A stretch of 6,734 nucleotides of DNA from Bifidobacterium breve (GTDB taxonomy: Bacteria; Actinomycetota; Actinomycetes; S36-B12; UBA5976). The first letter of the stretch is position 1; each line of letters starts with the position of its first letter. This document shows, piece by piece, positions 6,114-6,734 of this stretch. The DNA lies in NCBI GenBank assembly GCA_945861165.1, contig CAMATO010000059.1:1-6734 (forward strand), read 5' to 3'. Below the pieces are notes generated by a model that saw only the letters and a program-made list of their open reading frames with translations, was not told where the DNA came from and ran no database searches. The position numbers were made by a program, and so were the translations under genes.

Positions 6114-6599
6114 TTAATCTAACTTTAGGGATTTAGCCTGTTTATAATTAAGCAATCCCTTAATTGCCATTTTGTGGTCATCCACCTGAGGCAATCCACT
6201 CACGGCCAGCATTCCAATTACTCCACTACCGGTGATGACCGGGAAGCCTCCCCCATGTGCTGCGTAAAGTTCATGGTCTAATCCTGAGTCCTCTTCAAAG
6301 CTTTGATTCTTTTCCTCAAAAGAAACTCTCACATACATGCTGGAATGTTTGAATTTTTCAACCACCCGACATTTTCTATTTATCCACCAATCATTCTCAG
6401 TAGAACTTCCAGTCAATGCTGCTTGAAAAATTATTTGTTCGCCAATTCTTACTTGCACAACAACTGGAGCATTTTCAGATAAAGCTAACTTTAATAATTC
6501 TTGGCCAACACCAATTGCATCCTCATTAGTAAATGTTGAAAAAGTTAAATCTGCTTCTTGTTGTAATAATTCTTTAGTTGAATAATCCCCGGTTGTCAT
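6114..6599 (-). CDS. UPF0303 family protein (haem-degrading / HbpS-like domain)
   Basis: This 161-residue cytoplasmic protein matches the UPF0303 / Haem_degrading-domain (HbpS-like) family over its whole length. Diagnostic stretches are LTFSTFTNEDAIGVGQELL (18-36), VVVQVRIGEQIIFQAALTG (46-64), NDWWINRKCRVVEKFKHSSM (69-88), LYAAHGGGFPV (111-121) and GVIGMLAVSGLPQVDDH (126-142). The last two are the most conserved family signatures. HbpS of Streptomyces binds haem and is secreted, but this protein has no signal peptide, and cytoplasmic family members are mostly of unknown function. His115 and His142 are candidate ligands by position only. ATG at 6599 has a weak Shine-Dalgarno (AGG, 9 nt). It is the first gene of the leftward group and is divergent from the gene at the right edge. 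Haem or redox roles are inference. Confidence 0.9.
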   Translation of the reverse strand: MTTGDYSTKELLQQEADLTFSTFTNEDAIGVGQELLKLALSENAPVVVQVRIGEQIIFQAALTGSSTENDWWINRKCRVVEKFKHSSMYVRVSFEEKNQSFEEDSGLDHELYAAHGGGFPVITGSGVIGMLAVSGLPQVDDHKMAIKGLLNYKQAKSLKLD

Positions 6600-6603
6600 A
6601 GTG

Positions 6604-6614
6604 TTTAGCCTAAA
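6604..6614. promoter_or_regulatory. Palindrome in the divergent promoter region (possible operator)
   Basis: TTTAG-C-CTAAA is a perfect 5+1+5 inverted repeat lying 5 nt upstream of the UPF0303 start codon. A related copy, TTTAGCCTTAG, lies at 6660-6670 within the same intergenic region, so one regulator could bind both and control the divergent genes. No known operator family is recognised. Confidence 0.3.
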
Positions 6615-6652
6615 GTGTGCTCAAAGATTTACCTGCAGTTGCGTAAGGTTTT

Positions 6653-6680
6653 ACTATGTTTTAGCCTTAGGGCTTATCAA
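6653..6680 (-). promoter_or_regulatory. Candidate promoter for the UPF0303-psiE unit
   Basis: On the minus strand TTGATA (6680-6675) and CATAGT (6658-6653) are separated by 16 nt, matching a sigma-70-type promoter at 4-5 of 6 positions in each hexamer. Transcription would start near 6646, giving a leader of about 47 nt. The palindromic repeat at 6660-6670 falls between the two hexamers, where a repressor could block it. Confidence 0.3.
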
Positions 6681-6692
6681 TAATTAACTCCA

Positions 6693-6698
6693 AGGAGA
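6693..6698 (+). promoter_or_regulatory. Strong ribosome binding site for the rightward gene
   Basis: AGGAGA (within CAAGGAGACA) stands 7 nt before GTG at 6706. This is the best Shine-Dalgarno sequence in the window and is the main evidence that a rightward gene begins here. Confidence 0.6.
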
Positions 6699-6705
6699 CA
6701 CCCCC

Positions 6706-6734
6706 GTGATTGAAGTTCGTGCCTATGCCGCCCA
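6706..6734 (+). CDS. Start of a rightward gene, possibly an NAD(P)-dependent alcohol dehydrogenase (cut by window edge)
   Basis: Only nine complete codons are visible, reading MIEVRAYAA from a GTG start. The start is well supported by AGGAGA 7 nt upstream. The opening 'VxAYAA' resembles the N-terminus of zinc-dependent NAD(P)-dependent alcohol dehydrogenases of the cinnamyl-alcohol-dehydrogenase / YahK type, which often begin with a similar NAYAA stretch. Nine residues are too few for a firm family call. It is divergent from the UPF0303 gene and shares the 106-nt intergenic region, so the two could be co-regulated. Confidence 0.42.

Overview
The window looks like a piece of an AT-rich actinobacterial chromosome. 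The bases are clearly A+T-rich, genes are packed tightly on one strand (gaps of 14 to 34 nt inside the main blocks), and TTG and GTG starts are used. The protein set also fits: a class I mannose-6-phosphate isomerase-like cupin, a SpoIID/LytB-type protein with its GHGVG motif at the N-terminus, and a UPF0303 protein. I infer a small-genome actinobacterium such as a freshwater Nanopelagicales-like lineage. No rRNA or other marker confirms this.

Six genes run leftward (minus strand). In transcription order they are: a UPF0303 / haem-degrading-domain protein (6599-6114); a PsiE-like four-helix membrane protein (6079-5600); then, after a 99-nt gap, a secreted GH25 muramidase with two Ig-like repeats (5500-4040); a secreted SpoIID-family glycan-strand enzyme with a long C-terminal coiled coil (4025-2139); a mannose-6-phosphate isomerase-like cupin (2120-1080); and an MFS sugar-type permease cut by the left edge (1049-1). 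At the far right a rightward gene starts with a GTG behind a strong Shine-Dalgarno sequence. Only nine codons are visible, and they suggest an NAD(P)-dependent alcohol dehydrogenase.

The central pair is the most interesting part. The muramidase and the SpoIID protein are separated by only 14 nt, are both exported, and both should act on the sugar backbone of peptidoglycan. The SpoIID protein has its GHGVGLSQYGA motif directly after the signal peptide, ahead of the catalytic-Glu region, which is the reverse of the Bacillus SpoIID order. It also ends in about 190 residues of coiled coil with a central lobe resembling the FtsEX-regulated coiled coils of PcsB/CwlO/RipC-type hydrolases. This suggests an FtsEX-like controlled glycan lyase. 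The permease and isomerase-like cupin form a plausible sugar uptake and entry pair.

No gene-free stretch exceeds 300 bases. The two longest are the 99-nt gap upstream of the muramidase, which holds a tRNA 3'-half-like fragment, a small palindrome and a weak promoter-like element, and the 106-nt divergent promoter region at the right, which holds two related palindromic motifs. I found no CRISPR array, insertion sequence, intact tRNA or rRNA.
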